Numbered from the stretch's first letter, positions 1 to 14,416 are shown. The stretch: DNA of 64,000 nucleotides from Sweltsa coloradensis (GCA_024449915.1 JAMZAV010000167.1:1116001-1180000); one strand, 5' to 3'. Notes: a model not told the origin generated them from the letters alone. Numbers and translations: made by a program.

Positions 1-3000
1 TTAGTACATTTATGTATTCGTTTATTTCGTTCTTGTTCTGTCATCCATGCTAAAGGTGCTAAAGGGTATATTTACTAACTAATGCGACTAACTTGTCGAT
101 CGACAGTTACAACTTAGTAAATAGATCCCCAGCCTCAGGGCTATCATTTGCTTTAGTGACACTGCACAATGGGGTCAATTTATTGTTGTCACTGTCCGAT
201 CGGTAGGTTTGCTTTAGTGGCGATGCACTAGAGGGTCAATATTCACTGTTGTCACTGTCCGATCGACAAGTTGTTGTATAAATTAGAAAACAGGGCAATC
301 TGGAATTACGATCTTTCTGTTGCCTACAACTTGGTGTAATTCTAATTTTAATGTAAGTAATTATAAGATATTATGAATTTATGAACACGTGAGATTCACT
401 CATCTCAGTTTGGTTCACCATGTATGACAAATGCCTGCACACGTGACGTGACCTACAGTTTGGACACCCCTGCTCCAGCAGACACGCGCGTCAGGAACTC
501 AATAAAAGCCAATCTCTTTCCTTATCCCTCTCTCTGTTAATTGTTTTCACTTGAACGCGATTTCCCTTCTTTTGCTCTTCTCTCTTCATTTCTCCACGAA
601 GTTCTCTGGAACTTCTTCCTTCTTTTTCCTCATCGCACAAAACCCTAGCTAGGTCTCGAGGCTCGACCAATTAAAATCTTGTGTTGAATTGAATATGAAA
701 TATATCACGGGAAATACTAGTCGCAATTACAACAAGTCCCTGCTGAAAGTAACGACAATGGCCACGGGAGCGCGCGCGGGTGGCGCTTCAATAGTCTTTC
801 TTAATTAAAATGGGAAGCTCGAGCTATGTGTGATGGTCCATTGAGATCCCAACTGAAAAGACTCCTCCGTCGTTTGTTACAGCTGGGTCCCCGTCATTAA
901 AATTAAAATTAATATTTGTTAAGTTTACGAGTGGCCGAAGAGGAATAGCGCAGACGAAATTTTATGGACGAAAGTTATGTTGGTCGAATAACAATTAACG
1001 TTGTTGTAACGGTAGTTGGAAAGAGACAATTAATATCAGGGGCCGAAAAGGGGACATTTTTTGTTTGAAATTTGAACAATGACAGAGAGAACTATTTTCA
1101 CTGACACTTTCAGTTGAAGCTTCGAGATTCGACAATTATTATTTTAGTGTTTTAACTTTTAAGGGATGCAACTTAGTAGAGGGGAATAATACACCCCCTA
1201 TATTTGATTTTAGGAAACCTTTTACTCTGTTACGTCAGTCGAATGAGTTTACAATATTGCCTAAAGTTAACAGCACACACACAAACATAATATGTAGTTG
1301 TTGTCACTTCATACCAATAACAATTAAATTCATATATTTTTCATATAAACTAATGAGGAGACGTACATGGGGGATTTTCATCGATATCTTTCCAGAGAAC
1401 ATTCTGAAAAGAATTATTATAATATTCGTAGTTTATACTAGAAAACCATTGACGTATGTACGGTAAGTTCTTCGGCAGCCCACATGGGATGGGTCCTGAT
1501 GTGTTGACTTTGTTTCGTGGTTGCTTTTTAGATTAGCTTTTCCTAATTGGTATCATTTCCGTCAAGTTGATTCTTCTTTTTCTGATAGCCAGAACTTCTG
1601 TATACTTATTACGATTAAAACTAACAAAATATCAGTTCGACTAATATTCTCCTCCGTATTAGTGAATACAGTGAACTTCCATCTTTCTCTTTCCCCCAGC
1701 CCACCAATTACTTCATCTCACCTAAAGTTCAAGTTGAAAATATACAAGCTTGCATGTAGAAGAGTCTTCATAAACTATAAGACATTATTTTCTCTAAAGT
1801 TTACGAAGTTCGAATGAGCTGTTGCGCCGAAGTCAACCTTGTACTTACGATTTACTGAAGAGCAAGTGAAACTTTTCATGGGGGTGGAAGGATTGAGATG
1901 GGGAGGGAAATTAACACCAAAGAAGACATGAAATACAAACACGACACGGTTTTCTTCCCTTGTGAAAATGTTGAGTAGTAAGAGGTAAGAGAGAGAGAGA
2001 GAGAAGAGGGGGGGAGTTACACTTCCAAAGAGATTAGAAAGCTACTCGCCGCAAGATATCTTTGAAACATAAATGATAATACTTTCCAAAACACTTTTCA
2101 TTATATATAGTGATGTATAAATTATTATTTTTGGGTACGTTGCGTTTATGTTATTCGCCAAAAAAAGGCTGACAGTTTTGCCTACCATCAAGAAACTGAA
2201 ATTTTGTAATTGGTCTAAATTACAAAGTAATAATTTTTACGCAAAATCGTTGAGTATTAGAAAAATTCTTTTAGACAAAAATTTAACATTTGCTATATTT
2301 AACTTAGTTCAGTTTTCTTCTAAAAGCTCGATTTGTCCAACATAAATTGCGAAATGTTACATTCAATTTAAGTTTTCACGCACTTAATTGTGAAATTTAT
2401 CGTTCAGCTCGCCTGCTGTGTATCTTTATCATCAGAATAGACGACGAGCGAACAAACTAAACAATAACAATTTCCTCAGCGTTGCAGCTTTGCTAAGAAG
2501 CCAAGCGCGTAAGACAAGGGGTAAATTATTGTTTCCTCTAAGTTATTATTACACAAAGTGTCGAGTTTAGATGCCAAATTGTTTTCGACAAAGGCAGTCT
2601 CCAGCAAGTCTGTTTAATTTGATGTTTTAAGTTTGTGAAGATGAAGGGTCTTCTTTGTCACAATCTTCACACTTTGAGCAATATTCGCCTGAGATATTTT
2701 GTAGGATTTCAAGTAATTAGTGTTGGTTGAGTGTGATGTAGTTTGAGCTTTATTCTAGCGGAGTTTAATAACAATGATCAGAACTATACCTCCACCGATT
2801 GAAGTTTACGCAATTCAATATAGTTTCCATTTCAATTAACGCAATTTCGAATACTACGGGGATTTAAATTTAAACTTTAGTCTTTGACAGAATGTGTCAA
2901 TTCATTTTCCTCTAGTCGGTTTAAACATATTTGAAAATTGACAACTCCAATCAAATCAGCAGGTCGTCTGGGAAGTTGCATAATATAGTATTGCGCAGTC

Positions 3001-3833
3001 ACAAAAAGTCACATTTTAAAGATTCCCCATTAAGCTATATTTAATTCATTACTTATTCATTGATAGTCTTGATTCACATCGAGGCCAAATTATAATCAAC
3101 AAAACAAAATATGATATATAAGTATTATTATAATTTTTCGTGCAAGAATAGCTAAAAGTTACGACTTGTTAATTTATTACTCAGTTTTCACATTGGTCAT
3201 GAAGAATATTATACAATGTATGAAATCATAACATCATTATCACCTCATGATAGAACCTTTAAATAATGTAATGACCAGGTAATAATTTAGATTTAGGTAT
3301 CGAATCGGTAGGATTTGTATCGTTGACTTATTTTTTTAACAGGGGATGTTGAGAGGGGAGGTTTATCAATCAGACACGAAGGCACCTTTGTTCTGTGGCC
3401 ATCTCGTCAGTCTCCTAGATGATATTTGTGCGAATAAGCCTTGTCGTGGAGACACGCAAAGGGCTTATGTGCACGATAAGATGACCGCGTCGCATGTGCG
3501 TGCGTGGGGCTTATGTGGGACCCCGATGAGAGAGACTGACAATGTACAACCTAGCATTCATTCTATTGCGGTGACCTCCATTGAGATGAGTTGTGTTAGA
3601 GGCAACTGTACCTTGCGTCCATAACCCGTAGAGTAACCCGTAGTGCATGTCGTGATGTGCAGAAAAGTTACATCCGTACACAATCTACTTTGCGTACCGT
3701 TGATGTGTAGAAGAGTTACACTTATATATCTCTCTTCAAAATAGTGCAAAATACGGTTTGAATTTACGTGGCCGTCATATTATTTACTGTGTTTAGATGG
3801 TAGTAATGACACATTCTATAATGCAACTAAAAT
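1..3833. other. Gene-free stretch, left edge
   Basis: I see no gene here. Open frames are short, lack recognisable domains and sit in AT-rich DNA. Visible content is the 61-bp duplication near the left edge, CACGTG E-boxes near 385 and 435, a GA microsatellite near 1,988-2,004 followed by a G run, and a GC-richer block at about 3,340-3,640 with a 92-codon open frame that I do not recognise. That block starts just after a T-rich stretch ending in AACAG, so it could be an exon, but no donor or homology supports this. Confidence 0.6.
147..270. repeat. Tandem duplication, two ~61-bp units
   Basis: Two units start with TTTGCTTTAGTG at 147 and 208. Each ends in a shared GTTGTCACTGTCCGATCG block, with several substitutions in between. 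A shorter GTCGATCGACAG string near 93 may be a decayed third unit. No coding role is evident. Confidence 0.8.
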
Positions 3834-3854
3834 ACAATTCAGAAGTTAGAAAAT

Positions 3855-4040
3855 TACCGTCTCGGTGGTCTAGTTGGCTTGGCGCCTACCTGAAATGTGG
3901 GAGACCCATGTTCGAACCCCGGTCGGGATGGATTTTGTAATTTCTGAATTTAACAATTCCAGCTACGGGAGTGTTTCCCGAGTAACCAAATCGAGAAACA
4001 TTCATAGAGGAACAATAAAATTTAATTTAATTTGGATAGT
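3855..4040 (+). mobile_element. tRNA-derived SINE (family A)
   Basis: The head looks like a tRNA gene: an A-box-like TGGTCTAGTTGG at 3,866-3,877 and a B box GTTCGAACCCC at 3,910-3,920, the internal RNA polymerase III promoter of such elements. An unrelated body follows and ends in an AT-rich tail of AATTT-like units near 4,015-4,035. A minus-strand fragment of the same family lies at 60,851-60,905, which shows the sequence is dispersed. Just upstream, 3,834-3,850 reads as the reverse complement of part of the body, so two copies may lie head to head. I could not define a target-site duplication. A functional tRNA gene is unlikely because the cloverleaf is imperfect and the body is appended. 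Confidence 0.75.
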
Positions 4041-5586
4041 GTACACTCAATTAAGCTTCTAAAAACAGTTAATGGCGTTGACCCTTCACTTGGAAAATAC
4101 TAAAAAATCTTCTATTTCAATATTTAGGATTATTGTTAGTCACCATATGCAATATATGAAAACTTTTTTGTTCTACATGGAAATCAAATCCTTCTCTTAT
4201 GAGATTTTAAACCACTTTTTATGGTCATTTTTAACGCCCAACGTCTAAAAATGAACGTAGTTCGTAAAGAACATGCACGTTTGGGACGAACCAACGAAAC
4301 TGCTTCTCCAAAACATCTACTGCAGTGATTCCGATATATTACAACATATCCTAGAGTCCAACAATAGCAAGAAGTGGGGGCGTCAGCTTCGCAGGCCTAT
4401 ACTCAGAGCACGCAATCTTATCACACTGCAGCCTACTCGTCGTCTTTATTAGAGAAATCCTCTATCCCTCTCCTGTCTTAGATGCGTCCGGTTTACTGGC
4501 AGATTAATTTCCTTGCTATCACGTGCCGCGCAAAGAGCTTGTCATGTCGCTCTATAGCTAGCTAGACAATATCCTCTTCTATTCCGAGAATCTTCGTGTC
4601 TTCCCCAAAACTAAACCCTGCGTAGAACGTTGCGCTAAATGTGCACGGGGGCAACACGAATAAGACTGAGTAATGGTTTTCCTATTCAATATACCACCTG
4701 ACCTATAGTGTTATATTATATTACATATTACTATGTATACAAAAAACACGTTCACTACGACTGGCAGGTAATTAATATAATTGTATTGATGAATGATGAA
4801 TCGTATACCTTGTTTTCATTAATTTTGTAGTTAGGGTAGGGCTGGTATGGATGGAATAGAATATGTTTAATTTCATATGCATATTAGGAAGAAACTTCAT
4901 ACATGGATGCTCGAAGGACTTGGTCCCCATCATGCGATGAATCACCCGTAGGAAAATCTTGAAATTGTGTCGAAATTTAGGAATCAGTCTTAGATCGTCC
5001 ATGAAACGTAACATAATCTAAAAAATTGGTATACCCTTATATCAATCGATTTATCTCAAACTGCTGGCATAGGCATTTTCGTAGAGCCTTAGAAATACGG
5101 CTTTGTAAGTGCCATTTGAAGGAAATCTGATAGATCTAATCTTCTCAACCATTGTTTCTATGTTTTCTTTGTAATGTATGTCATGACTGAAAATGCCAAT
5201 TTATATGTTTTATACGTTCCTTCGCTATTTACTTGTATGAGTCCTAAAAAATTATCTTAGACAAAACAAAAGACGTCTTGAGAGTGCAGATTTGACTACG
5301 CCCACATAGGAAGGAAACTGCCGAAATAATGTAGGTCACAAATAGCAACCACGATCCCGATAAAACAGACAGAGAAGAAAGAAGGAGGCGAGAGACGATT
5401 GCCGGAAGTCGGAAGTCACCAACTACGGATGCTGCAAGAGATGCTCTTATCTGGACCAACCAGAGAGGACATGTCTGCTGGTATCGCGCGTTATCAAACG
5501 ACAAGGAAGTTTCATGGGAACGATGACGGGCTGTGGTTCTCCGACCCTGGACGTCTTATTGCTGCGAGGGAGGCGACGGACGAGGC
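4041..5586. other. Gene-free stretch with a GC-richer block
   Basis: No gene was recognised. The segment around 4,290-4,650 is less AT-rich and non-repetitive, unlike its surroundings, and could be a conserved non-coding element. That is inference from composition only. The rest is AT-rich with short open frames. Confidence 0.4.
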
Positions 5587-5590
5587 GCGC

Positions 5591-5660
5591 GTCACACGCG
5601 GTCACACGTGGTCACACGCGGTCACACACGGTCACACGCGGTCACACGCGGTCACACGTG
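5591..5660. repeat. Short tandem repeat, seven 10-bp units (GTCACACGCG)
   Basis: Seven consecutive 10-bp units of GTCACACGCG, with G/T and A variants at the last positions, start every 10 bases from 5,591. They are followed by a 16-base A run at 5,710-5,725. The array is open in two plus frames as Thr/His/Ser/Val-rich repeats, which I treat as a by-product of the repeat and not as a protein. Confidence 0.9.
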
Positions 5661-5725
5661 TGCACCGGGCTTCGTTCGGTGACTGTCCACAGTAGAAACA
5701 CCAGTGTACAAAAAAAAAAAAAAAA

Positions 5726-8700
5726 GTTTGTATTTAAAATCGAAGAAGGTCTGATACTGCAAGTAATCGTTTCGAATTGTATCAAGTGTTAATTGATAAG
5801 AGTGCAACCAACTACCACCTTCAAACCTGGAAGGCATCAGGGTACTTTTGCACCACGAAGACATTGAGCGTCAGGGAGGTGAGTGAAATATACAGAAATT
5901 ATTAAATAAAATACATGTTGTGTCCAGCAATCACACTCCTTATCTTCGTATTAATCGATCAAGAAGGTAGGTTCCTCGATTAAATTATTAATGGGAAATA
6001 TTTTTGTCAATCAATTGATAGTATATTTTTTTAAATCCAGAAATTTAATACAGAAAAAGGACGTTTTAAAATATAGAACCTACACGTGTCCATATTTTAA
6101 TTTTAGAAAAAATAAAAGTTTGATACTATAACGGAATGTTTAATCAATAATATTAGTAGGGTAGTATATAGTCTACAAATATGAATTCAAATAATGATTC
6201 AAAGCTCCAAATCGCTACACAAGTTGGCAGCTTCTCTTTCTATATGTCAGACTTTGCCGGGATGCTACCAAAATCTCAAAATGTGTGTGAGAGAGAGATA
6301 GCGCTATATTGTCCATATTATAATAATTATGAATGAGATAGAAGCGGCATCGTATCGCCCCGGCTTCTCTTTGACATCGCAATCTCACGCGACAGTGACA
6401 TCTTGCACTCGGCGTGCGTCATGTCAGTGCACTTGCACTCGGTGATAACGTGGAGTTTTACACCTGTGTATAGCTCGAGAGAGGTAAGTAATACGCACGC
6501 TGGAAATGTGAAGACTTGAGATAAGTCCAGCTAGTATGGTCGTCGAACTCAAGAGTTTTATACCCTTTGAATTAATGGGTTGTAGGGCGAGCGAGCACAC
6601 GTGAGATTAGATTACCGCACGAGTTCAAGTGCAATTTAAAAAGCAATCTTCGTTAGTCATGTAGGCGATTAAAACCAATTGTTCGGTCATTTTTGTAAAT
6701 ATTAAAATGAATATTTGTAAATGTAGATTTTCGATATTTGGTTGTTCGGGAAACACTCCTGTATAGGTGGAATTTATCAAAATTAAAACAATTCTGAAAT
6801 TTAAAAAATCGGTTTGATCGTGTATGTTGTATGAAATATTTTGACTTTTACTTATTTCACCGTGTTATCACAAAAATATATTTACTGTCTTCTACTAGTG
6901 CATATATAGCGTCCATTGATTTGCCATTTTGATGTAGGCCTATTACCTATATATATATATAGTGTAATGTGATTCACATTCACAGACGTTCGGACATATT
7001 TGTGTTTAATCAAGTGTAACAATCGCAAATAAAATGTTAATTTTTTGAGTGTTCGATTTATGTATCTACTGAGTGTTGTGACCGTCATAATTACGTATTA
7101 ACAGAAACTGTTGTCCATAGCTCAAACAATGTCAAAGTCCACAACCATTCAATTTCAATCAATGGTTTCACCCCTGCACGCGCCTTGCCGAAATGTGCTT
7201 ACGTATCAAGACCATTAAAGAGTAATCGACCTCCATATTTCTACGCAACGATTTGTTAAGTTAACACTTTCATTGATAACGCGAGAGTGTTGTGATATTC
7301 GATACGGTTAATGAGGAGATTGTTGATTTATATTTAAACACTGATGACGTGTGCCACGTCAAATATTATATAACGATCTCCGACTTCTAGGAACGAAATA
7401 TTATACGTTAGAGTAGTGTGCTTGGTGCTTGACGAGGAAAGAGAACAGCACAGAGGAAATGGTGAAGCAGACAACCACACATCATCGTGTGAATAGAATA
7501 GGGAACTTGAAGGGGCGAATTAGAGGAAACTGCATGCAATTACAAAACTTGAAGATGTTGCTTCGTGGCTACTGACCCAGAAAGTAACTTTTCAGTAATA
7601 TGGTATAATTTGGTTCATAAGATATTTCATGAATATTTTAACTGCTAAGTCTCAAAACCCAAAACCGAACTGTAAACACATTATCGAAATTGGTGCCATT
7701 GCGTGAACTACACGCTGTAATTGTTATCAGAATACCGTAGCAAACTGCAAATCCAACTTGAATGTAGCAAGTCACTTTTGTAGCTGATGGTTTCAACTTA
7801 AAACTTCACACTTTAACTAATAAGCAATAAAACCCACTTTCCAGAAAAAATATGTCTTAATCATTACATTAGGTCTAAAATTGTACATAAAAAAAAATAT
7901 ATTACAAAATCAAACGTGACCGCGAAATATTGAAGGCAATCGAATCGAATATTAATAAACCTGCTATGTATTGGCCTTTTAGAATGTTATTGTGCACTAA
8001 ATTTTAAATGGTTCTTTTTGCATCCATCTATACAAGATTTTATGGAATCGTAATTTGTGGTCTACTAAAATCGTATTCCTAGTCTCGGCAGTTTTTATTT
8101 TTTCGTTTTATAATTAGCATCATACTGATCATTACCAAGTCTATCCAATACTTTATCAAATCTTTGTATCAACAACAACTACAACAACAACTACCACTTT
8201 ACCTCAGTTGTTTATAAAACTAACAACGACAGCGACAGTACAAAAAAGGGGGCAGTGAGGGTCACACTCTGGTGTCGGTTATGTCGCAGGTGGACGTAGC
8301 GCTAATCACAGGACAATAGACGTCTGAGAAGGTTTGATGACCCTCTCTCTGACCCGAGTCGTTCAAACATCACGTATCAGTCTCGGAGCCGAGACGGCCG
8401 TACCTTGTGTGGGAGGGGAATGTACATGCCTTCTCCAGTGTCTCACTTGACATTGACGCCATCTTGGAAATATGGTGACAAGAGCGGGAGCAGATTGATT
8501 TATTACGTATTATGCTATTCGAGACAATGATTGAAAACAGTAAAACTCACGGAACTTCTTGCTGTCTTGCAAAATTAACTAGAGAACAATGTGGTATCCG
8601 TTTTCGAATAATGCATTAAAGTCGAAGCAATTGATTGTTAATTATGCTTGATCAATGTTTGTATGCCATTTAAAGGGTGATATGTAAACTTTTTTATAAT

Positions 8701-11700
8701 ATACAATTCTCCAAATATGGCCAAATGTTGTTTGTTTGTAAAAAAATTAAGGTGCTGCAACTTGATGATGAGACAGTGAGCAAAGAAGTGCGATTCAGAG
8801 CTTGCTCAAATCATTGTATGTTGATTTCTGGCTTGGAAGAATAGTGGCCAGGGCAATCCGTATGAGCCAACGCAAACCGCTTGGTATAAATAGCTCTTCA
8901 AGTTGTGATATCACACAAGGCGAAACACTTCATCTTCACTGGTAGTCCCACATCACAATGTTGACACCAGAGGCACGCACTACGCGAGAGCAACGCGCAA
9001 CAACTGCACACGCCGTGACGTATGCCATGCGCCGCGCACGGCACGGAGATAGCACAGGCACGGCCAGAGATGAGAAGCCGTGACGTACACAGGCAAGATT
9101 AGATACTCGGTTACCAAAGTCCTGAACAAATCATGCGTTCAGATTTTTTAAAATAAAATAAAAACGTTTAAAAACTTACTCAGAATGTGCGAATTATATT
9201 CATAGTTCGTCCCGCACTCGCAATTTTGTATTCAAATTGAAATTTCGTGTTCTAAATATATTGCCATTCCTCTTTTGTCTACCTTCCTCGATAAACTAAA
9301 AATATCAATGAGTGATATTGGTTTCGTTCTATGGGTACTTGGTATGAATTGTCATATAAATTGGTCATGGTGTATGTGAAAATAGTCATATATAACACAA
9401 AACTGTAACTCTTATTATTATACCTAATGTACGCATAAAACTATTTAAAAAATATTCATTGGGCATTGTTAATAACATGCAAATAAAACATTTTTGTTTA
9501 GTGATAGTGCAAATAGTTGTTTCGGTTCACCCAATGGGATGTGTACGTCGTTTTCTTCTATCTTGTAAAGGTACGTGAAAATGTAAGAAAAATGTCGGTA
9601 GTAAAATACGTTTAAATATTATATGGGTAGCTAATTACGTATACATTGATGTAAAATGGGATATTTGATAAAATCTGCAGTACTCATGTTATAAGACAAC
9701 ATTCTGTAGTGTATCTATTGAGTTGAGTTGTTTGCCTAGTCTGCCAGTTGAGTATTTGCAGAAGAGAGACAACGACAAGCGAAGTCTATTTCGATCTGTG
9801 ATCGTATCTTGGTCCAGCGAACGTGCTTTGGCCCGGATTCTTCGTATGACCTATGAGCCAGCACGGGACGCTCTTGCACATCACATGGCGCACTTTACAC
9901 TATTTCATATTGAGACTTATAAATTTCGAGTAATGACCGTCAAAACTTGTTACGCGTGTCAAATAAAGTGTCAGTATAGGCTACAACAGAGGAGCGAAAT
10001 ATTGTCATGCCAAATTACTATCCGCCTACGCCCACGCCCGCGCATGACTGACTGTTTCGCGGTATCCGTTTTATAGGGAGTACAGCCACACAGAAGCTAA
10101 GAGTGAGATTTGTGCCAGGTATTTGCCCTTTAAACTTAACTTGATAAGTGATTGTGAACGAGTTCGCTGCATGAAGCTACCTGGCAAACATCTTGCTAAT
10201 GTGTTCGACTCTAAAAACAAAAGTCGTCTGAGATGTAGTTTACGGTGTTTACCTATTGAGAGACGACACGTCAAAGTTTGACCGAAGAAAGGTATTTTAT
10301 AAATTTATGGGCCAACGTTTAAGGGTTGGCGAATAGTAAGTAAATTGCAAACTGCTCATAGATGGTGCTATGTCACACCTCCACCATTAAAAACTTCGTA
10401 TTCGGTTTTCATTTTTGATTATTAGAGTATTTTACTGTTTCGTTAAGGATCTAGTCAGTAAAACCTTTTATTTGTGTCCCTGCAGCCAAAGTTGTTCTCT
10501 CCAGTCGAATACTGCAAGTGCAAGTCAATTTTCTAATACTTTTTTTGTTTTTCGCAAGTAATTACTTAACCAATTAATTGTGCAATTATATGATTTTTGT
10601 AGTTAACACATTTTAACGGTGTTTGTGTAAGGAACTGCTATAAAACCATTTGATTGATTGTGAACAATAGACCTGTTAATACAAACGCAGCCACTAACCG
10701 TTTTGTTCGTATGTCTCCTACAATAATAATTTACGTATAGTTTCATAGCATTGTATTCAATAACATATCAACGAATGCAATAATTCCACATCGTCGCATT
10801 TGAAAAGCAGAGACTCTTGACAATAATCCCTGCGGCTTAAAGAAGCAATTTAATCGATACTTAACAGCCTCCACCCCTAATTTGTCCGTTACACTTACTC
10901 TCAACTCAACACAATTAGAATAGGCGTCCGCCCACAACGCAAACCACGAGTCCCTCAAGGCTCATTTCTAGTGCCCATTCTTTTTTAAATAGCACGCGTC
11001 CACTTATAGATACCTAAGCGGACACACGAATTCACAATTATTATAGATTTCAAACACAAAAACAAAACAGCCGATCAGTACTTAGTGAATATCCTGCCCT
11101 TAGTTCTTGCATGAAGGAGTGTGTCTGCCGGGGAGGGGGGCTTGAAAGGGCAGAGTGGCATTTTGGCGAACTTCTGTTAAATAACCGCCCTCTAAATGTT
11201 TCATACTGGATTCATCAAGTGGAAGGATCGCGGGTTCAAGGGTGGGGGGCATTGATTGAGAGGGTGGGTTCACATTGTTTCTCCATCCCCTGCTGATGGG
11301 TGATCGGACTCGAACCACAAAGCTTCTAGGTAGGGAAGGGTTGGTTGGGAATGGGATGGAATCGACAAATACACACCGACATAATATGCTTTTATAATAT
11401 TATAAGTCTATATATTCACACACCTTTAGCTTAAAGATATTATAATGAAAAAATAGATACGTAATATTATTGCTTAATACAATAATTTATCGTATAAAAG
11501 CTAATAAAGAGCGTGGTAATTGAATTCCAATTATATTATTTCCAAGGTTTTTGATGAAGACGAATCGAATGGAAGTATACTAGCAGAAGTAAAAGGATGG
11601 AAAGTTAAGAAATAGTTTACCGAAGCTATTCAACTCTGTAGAATTTTCTATGTTTATTTTAATGTAATCCATATTAGTAGTCTTGGAGATTCATCTTTGA

Positions 11701-14416
11701 CCTGTTCAATATATGATAGATCTTGAAATGTTTTATGGTTTAAATTAATCGATTTTGTTAAAAAAAACCACTTGTGTACTGGTTCTGAGCTAATCATATA
11801 TCTTATCGTTCTATCCATACTGCTGCTATAGCTGTATTTTATTGGTAGCGAATCTTAGAGCCACGTTCCCAAAGATTTGTCAAAACCTTTGTATTCCATC
11901 TTAAAGTCGAGTCACGTACATTTGGTTCTGCAGATCGGATCGAAATGGTTGGATCTGATCTGCTTTCTGTGTTTGGCTGCTGATATACTCGCAATAAATG
12001 TCTGGAAGGGCAGATGAGTGATAAGTGGAAGAAAGTGGGTGATGGCGATGGCGCTCAAGGGTGGGAGAGAAGCGTGTGTCAGGGCCTTGAGGCGGGGAGA
12101 CTTTCGAAAAGTTTAAATATTATACCACTATTTTGAAATAAACTTAAAATATTTCCCCTAATTTTTTAAAAGTTGTGAATACAACATGGAGTTTTACTAA
12201 TGTATCTAGTGAGTCAAGGACCTAGAATGACCCGAAAACTTTTGAACATTAAAGATGTACACAAGTGATGATATTTATTGATTAAATACAAAAGTCTCAA
12301 CATTGTGGTAGGGCCAAAACGTATAGGTTTTGAAAGATATGTTACAAATAGCACGATTTTAACTGTGTACGTAAAGGTGAACGGACGTAATAGTTTCTAA
12401 GGGAAATATACAGTTCGCCTATAGGACTCTCTGTTTTCAAAATTACAGAATATTGTGAATCAAAACTAATACAATCAGTTAAAAAGATTTGATAACGGTT
12501 ATCAAACTTCATTAATTCATATGCATGGTCTTGAATGTGAAGACATGGCAAATATTTATTTACATTATATATTTAGCGTTACGATACCCACTGAGAGTTC
12601 CTGAGAGGGGAAGTTTATATCTTACGAGCTGTCGCCGAAGTCTGCGAGTGGCTCTGATTGCCTCCAGTCGGACACGATATTGATAACGATGTTCGGTTGC
12701 GTCATGGGGGTTGGATTGATACGACGACGGTCGAAGCATCGGTCTGATAAAAGCAAAGCCAGGTTCTGCTCTTCTCCCCTAGTCGGGGGTAGAGGAGCCG
12801 CCGCCATGTCTTGCGGCGACAACCTCGCGCCGATATCATGCTACTTGCGGCGCTATCTGCAACTAACACGGAGGCTGACAGACGCCATGTTTGAGGACCA
12901 TGTGAATTAGAGGGCCACCTATATGTGAACATTGGTCAGATCCGGCTATAATAATGAAACAAAAGTAGATGGCGACGGCATCGATATTATTGGTTAAAAG
13001 CCGTCTTAATAATAAAGTCGCCCACCACAAATCCGTCCTGCTGTATAATAAGGGATTGGGTGGAGTCTAAATACAATTTTTGCAAACATATAATTTTAAA
13101 TTCCGGAATTTGGAAGGAAAAACGACATAAATTAGAAATTTTGAATCGTTTTTTTCTGAACCTATTTTTTGGGGTGTATGTTTGGAACAATTGGGTAATT
13201 TTTTTTCTATTCACCAATTAAATGGCTGTTCAGGCTGATTGTTTTATTATGACCTTGATAATAATTTGTGGGTACTCTTTTTATACGACATTAGTATGAG
13301 ACCTATATGCCTAGTTATTTTACGAATGTCATTCTGTATCATTCGTGCGACGTCCTCAAATTCATTCAGTCGGCCTATTTATTACGTTGTACGCATTAAA
13401 TGTTTCTAACGAATGTATTTAGCCTGATCCTGGGTCAGTTACCGCGTGTCTTCTTCACACGCAGTTATTCCCGCGGCCTGGTGGCACGACGTCACCCAGT
13501 TGAGGAGCGAACGACCACCACTTCCGAGTAGCTTTTTACGGGATAGTTTAAGAGGGTTGTGTGTGGGTGGGTAATTATCCTAGGGGGTCGTCGATGATGT
13601 GCTAGGCGCCAATAATATTCACGCGAGGTGGATGATGGGTCATCGTCTACGTCATATCCCCTTCCGGCGCGCTAGCTTAGTGTCGTGCTTCTAGCACGCT
13701 GCAGACAATGAAAATATAACCTGATGCGGAAATTAACTAGGATACTTGCTTTACTTAGGCTACTATCTCTGAGATATATTATGAATTATTCATACATTAT
13801 TATTATTATGCAAAAATGACGGACATATTTTTATTCCCCGCCGCACACACGAAGGGGTCGGGGGGAGGGTATAGAGGGATATGACTCAATGAGATAAACA
13901 TCGTGTCATGTGATTTAAAAAACTGGCCACAATCTCGGGAAAAATTATATGTTTTTGTTAATTTGAGGGAAATTGTGTTTCGTCACAAAACAGTACGGAA
14001 AAATATGTTCCGTGTTATGCGAGACACGCGGAGTATTTATTGCCCATGCAGAAATGTGTGTGGTATGCGGTATGTTGTGGATATAAGTTAAATACCAGGT
14101 ATACATGCAAATGTGCCCTTCACCCATATTTCAGCTGTGAGATCTTCATCATATTACGATGAAGGGGTATTTTCGAGAATGGCATGTGTAGAACACGGTT
14201 TCCTTATTGTTTTGCATTACAATATCTTATCATATTTTCTTCAGTAATTCTATGTTAAAATAGGGGTAAAGTTAAACATGATATTACAAAGTTTAATGCA
14301 TTACCATTCACTCATTTATTTCCATAATGAAAACGTATTGGTGTTAATTAAATCACCACCCACTTATTTTATTTTTATTAATAAATGAAATTGAAATGCC
14401 AAATTAAAATTAATTA
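5726..14416. other. Long gene-free stretch
   Basis: No gene was recognised. GC-richer, non-repetitive blocks stand out at about 6,360-6,490, 8,220-8,480, 8,930-9,100, 9,720-10,280, 12,600-12,930 and 13,430-13,710; they could be regulatory or untranslated exons. The 117-codon open frame at 9,723-10,076 has no domain I recognise. The block at 6,380-6,483 ends in GAG followed by GTAAGT, a good donor-like site, but nothing else supports an exon. AT-rich spacer fills the rest. Confidence 0.45.
12601..12930. promoter_or_regulatory. GC-rich block, possible regulatory element or exon
   Basis: This interval is clearly richer in G+C and CpG than its flanks and is not repetitive. It has overlapping short open frames on both strands, none with recognisable domains, and GCCATGT twice (near 12,804 and 12,885), a core shared by YY1/Pho-type sites. 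Unusual composition in an AT-rich region is the only direct evidence. It could be a conserved enhancer, a promoter or a non-coding exon of the downstream PR-domain gene. Confidence 0.25.

Noticed and set aside
3346..3624. 92-codon open frame after an AACAG acceptor-like site
   Set aside because: Noted as a possible exon, but there is no donor, no known domain, and an overlapping antisense frame of similar length.
3857..3932. Functional tRNA gene
   Set aside because: A and B boxes are present but stems are imperfect, a SINE body follows, and a second dispersed copy exists.
5591..5660. Direct repeats that could suggest a CRISPR array
   Set aside because: Units are adjacent 10-mers with no spacers, in a eukaryotic context. 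The same applies to the arrays at 17,449 and 42,285.
6380..6490. Candidate exon ending GAG|GTAAGT at 6,483
   Set aside because: Only the donor-like string supports it; too far from the gene and without an acceptor or frame.
9723..10076. 117-codon plus-strand open frame in a GC-richer block
   Set aside because: No recognisable domain, low-complexity Arg/Pro end, no splice or promoter support. Length is possible by chance in GC-richer DNA.
11200..11320. Possible SINE around GCGGGTTCAAG and GGACTCGAACC
   Set aside because: B-box-like strings occur on both strands, but no A box at the right spacing and no tail were found.
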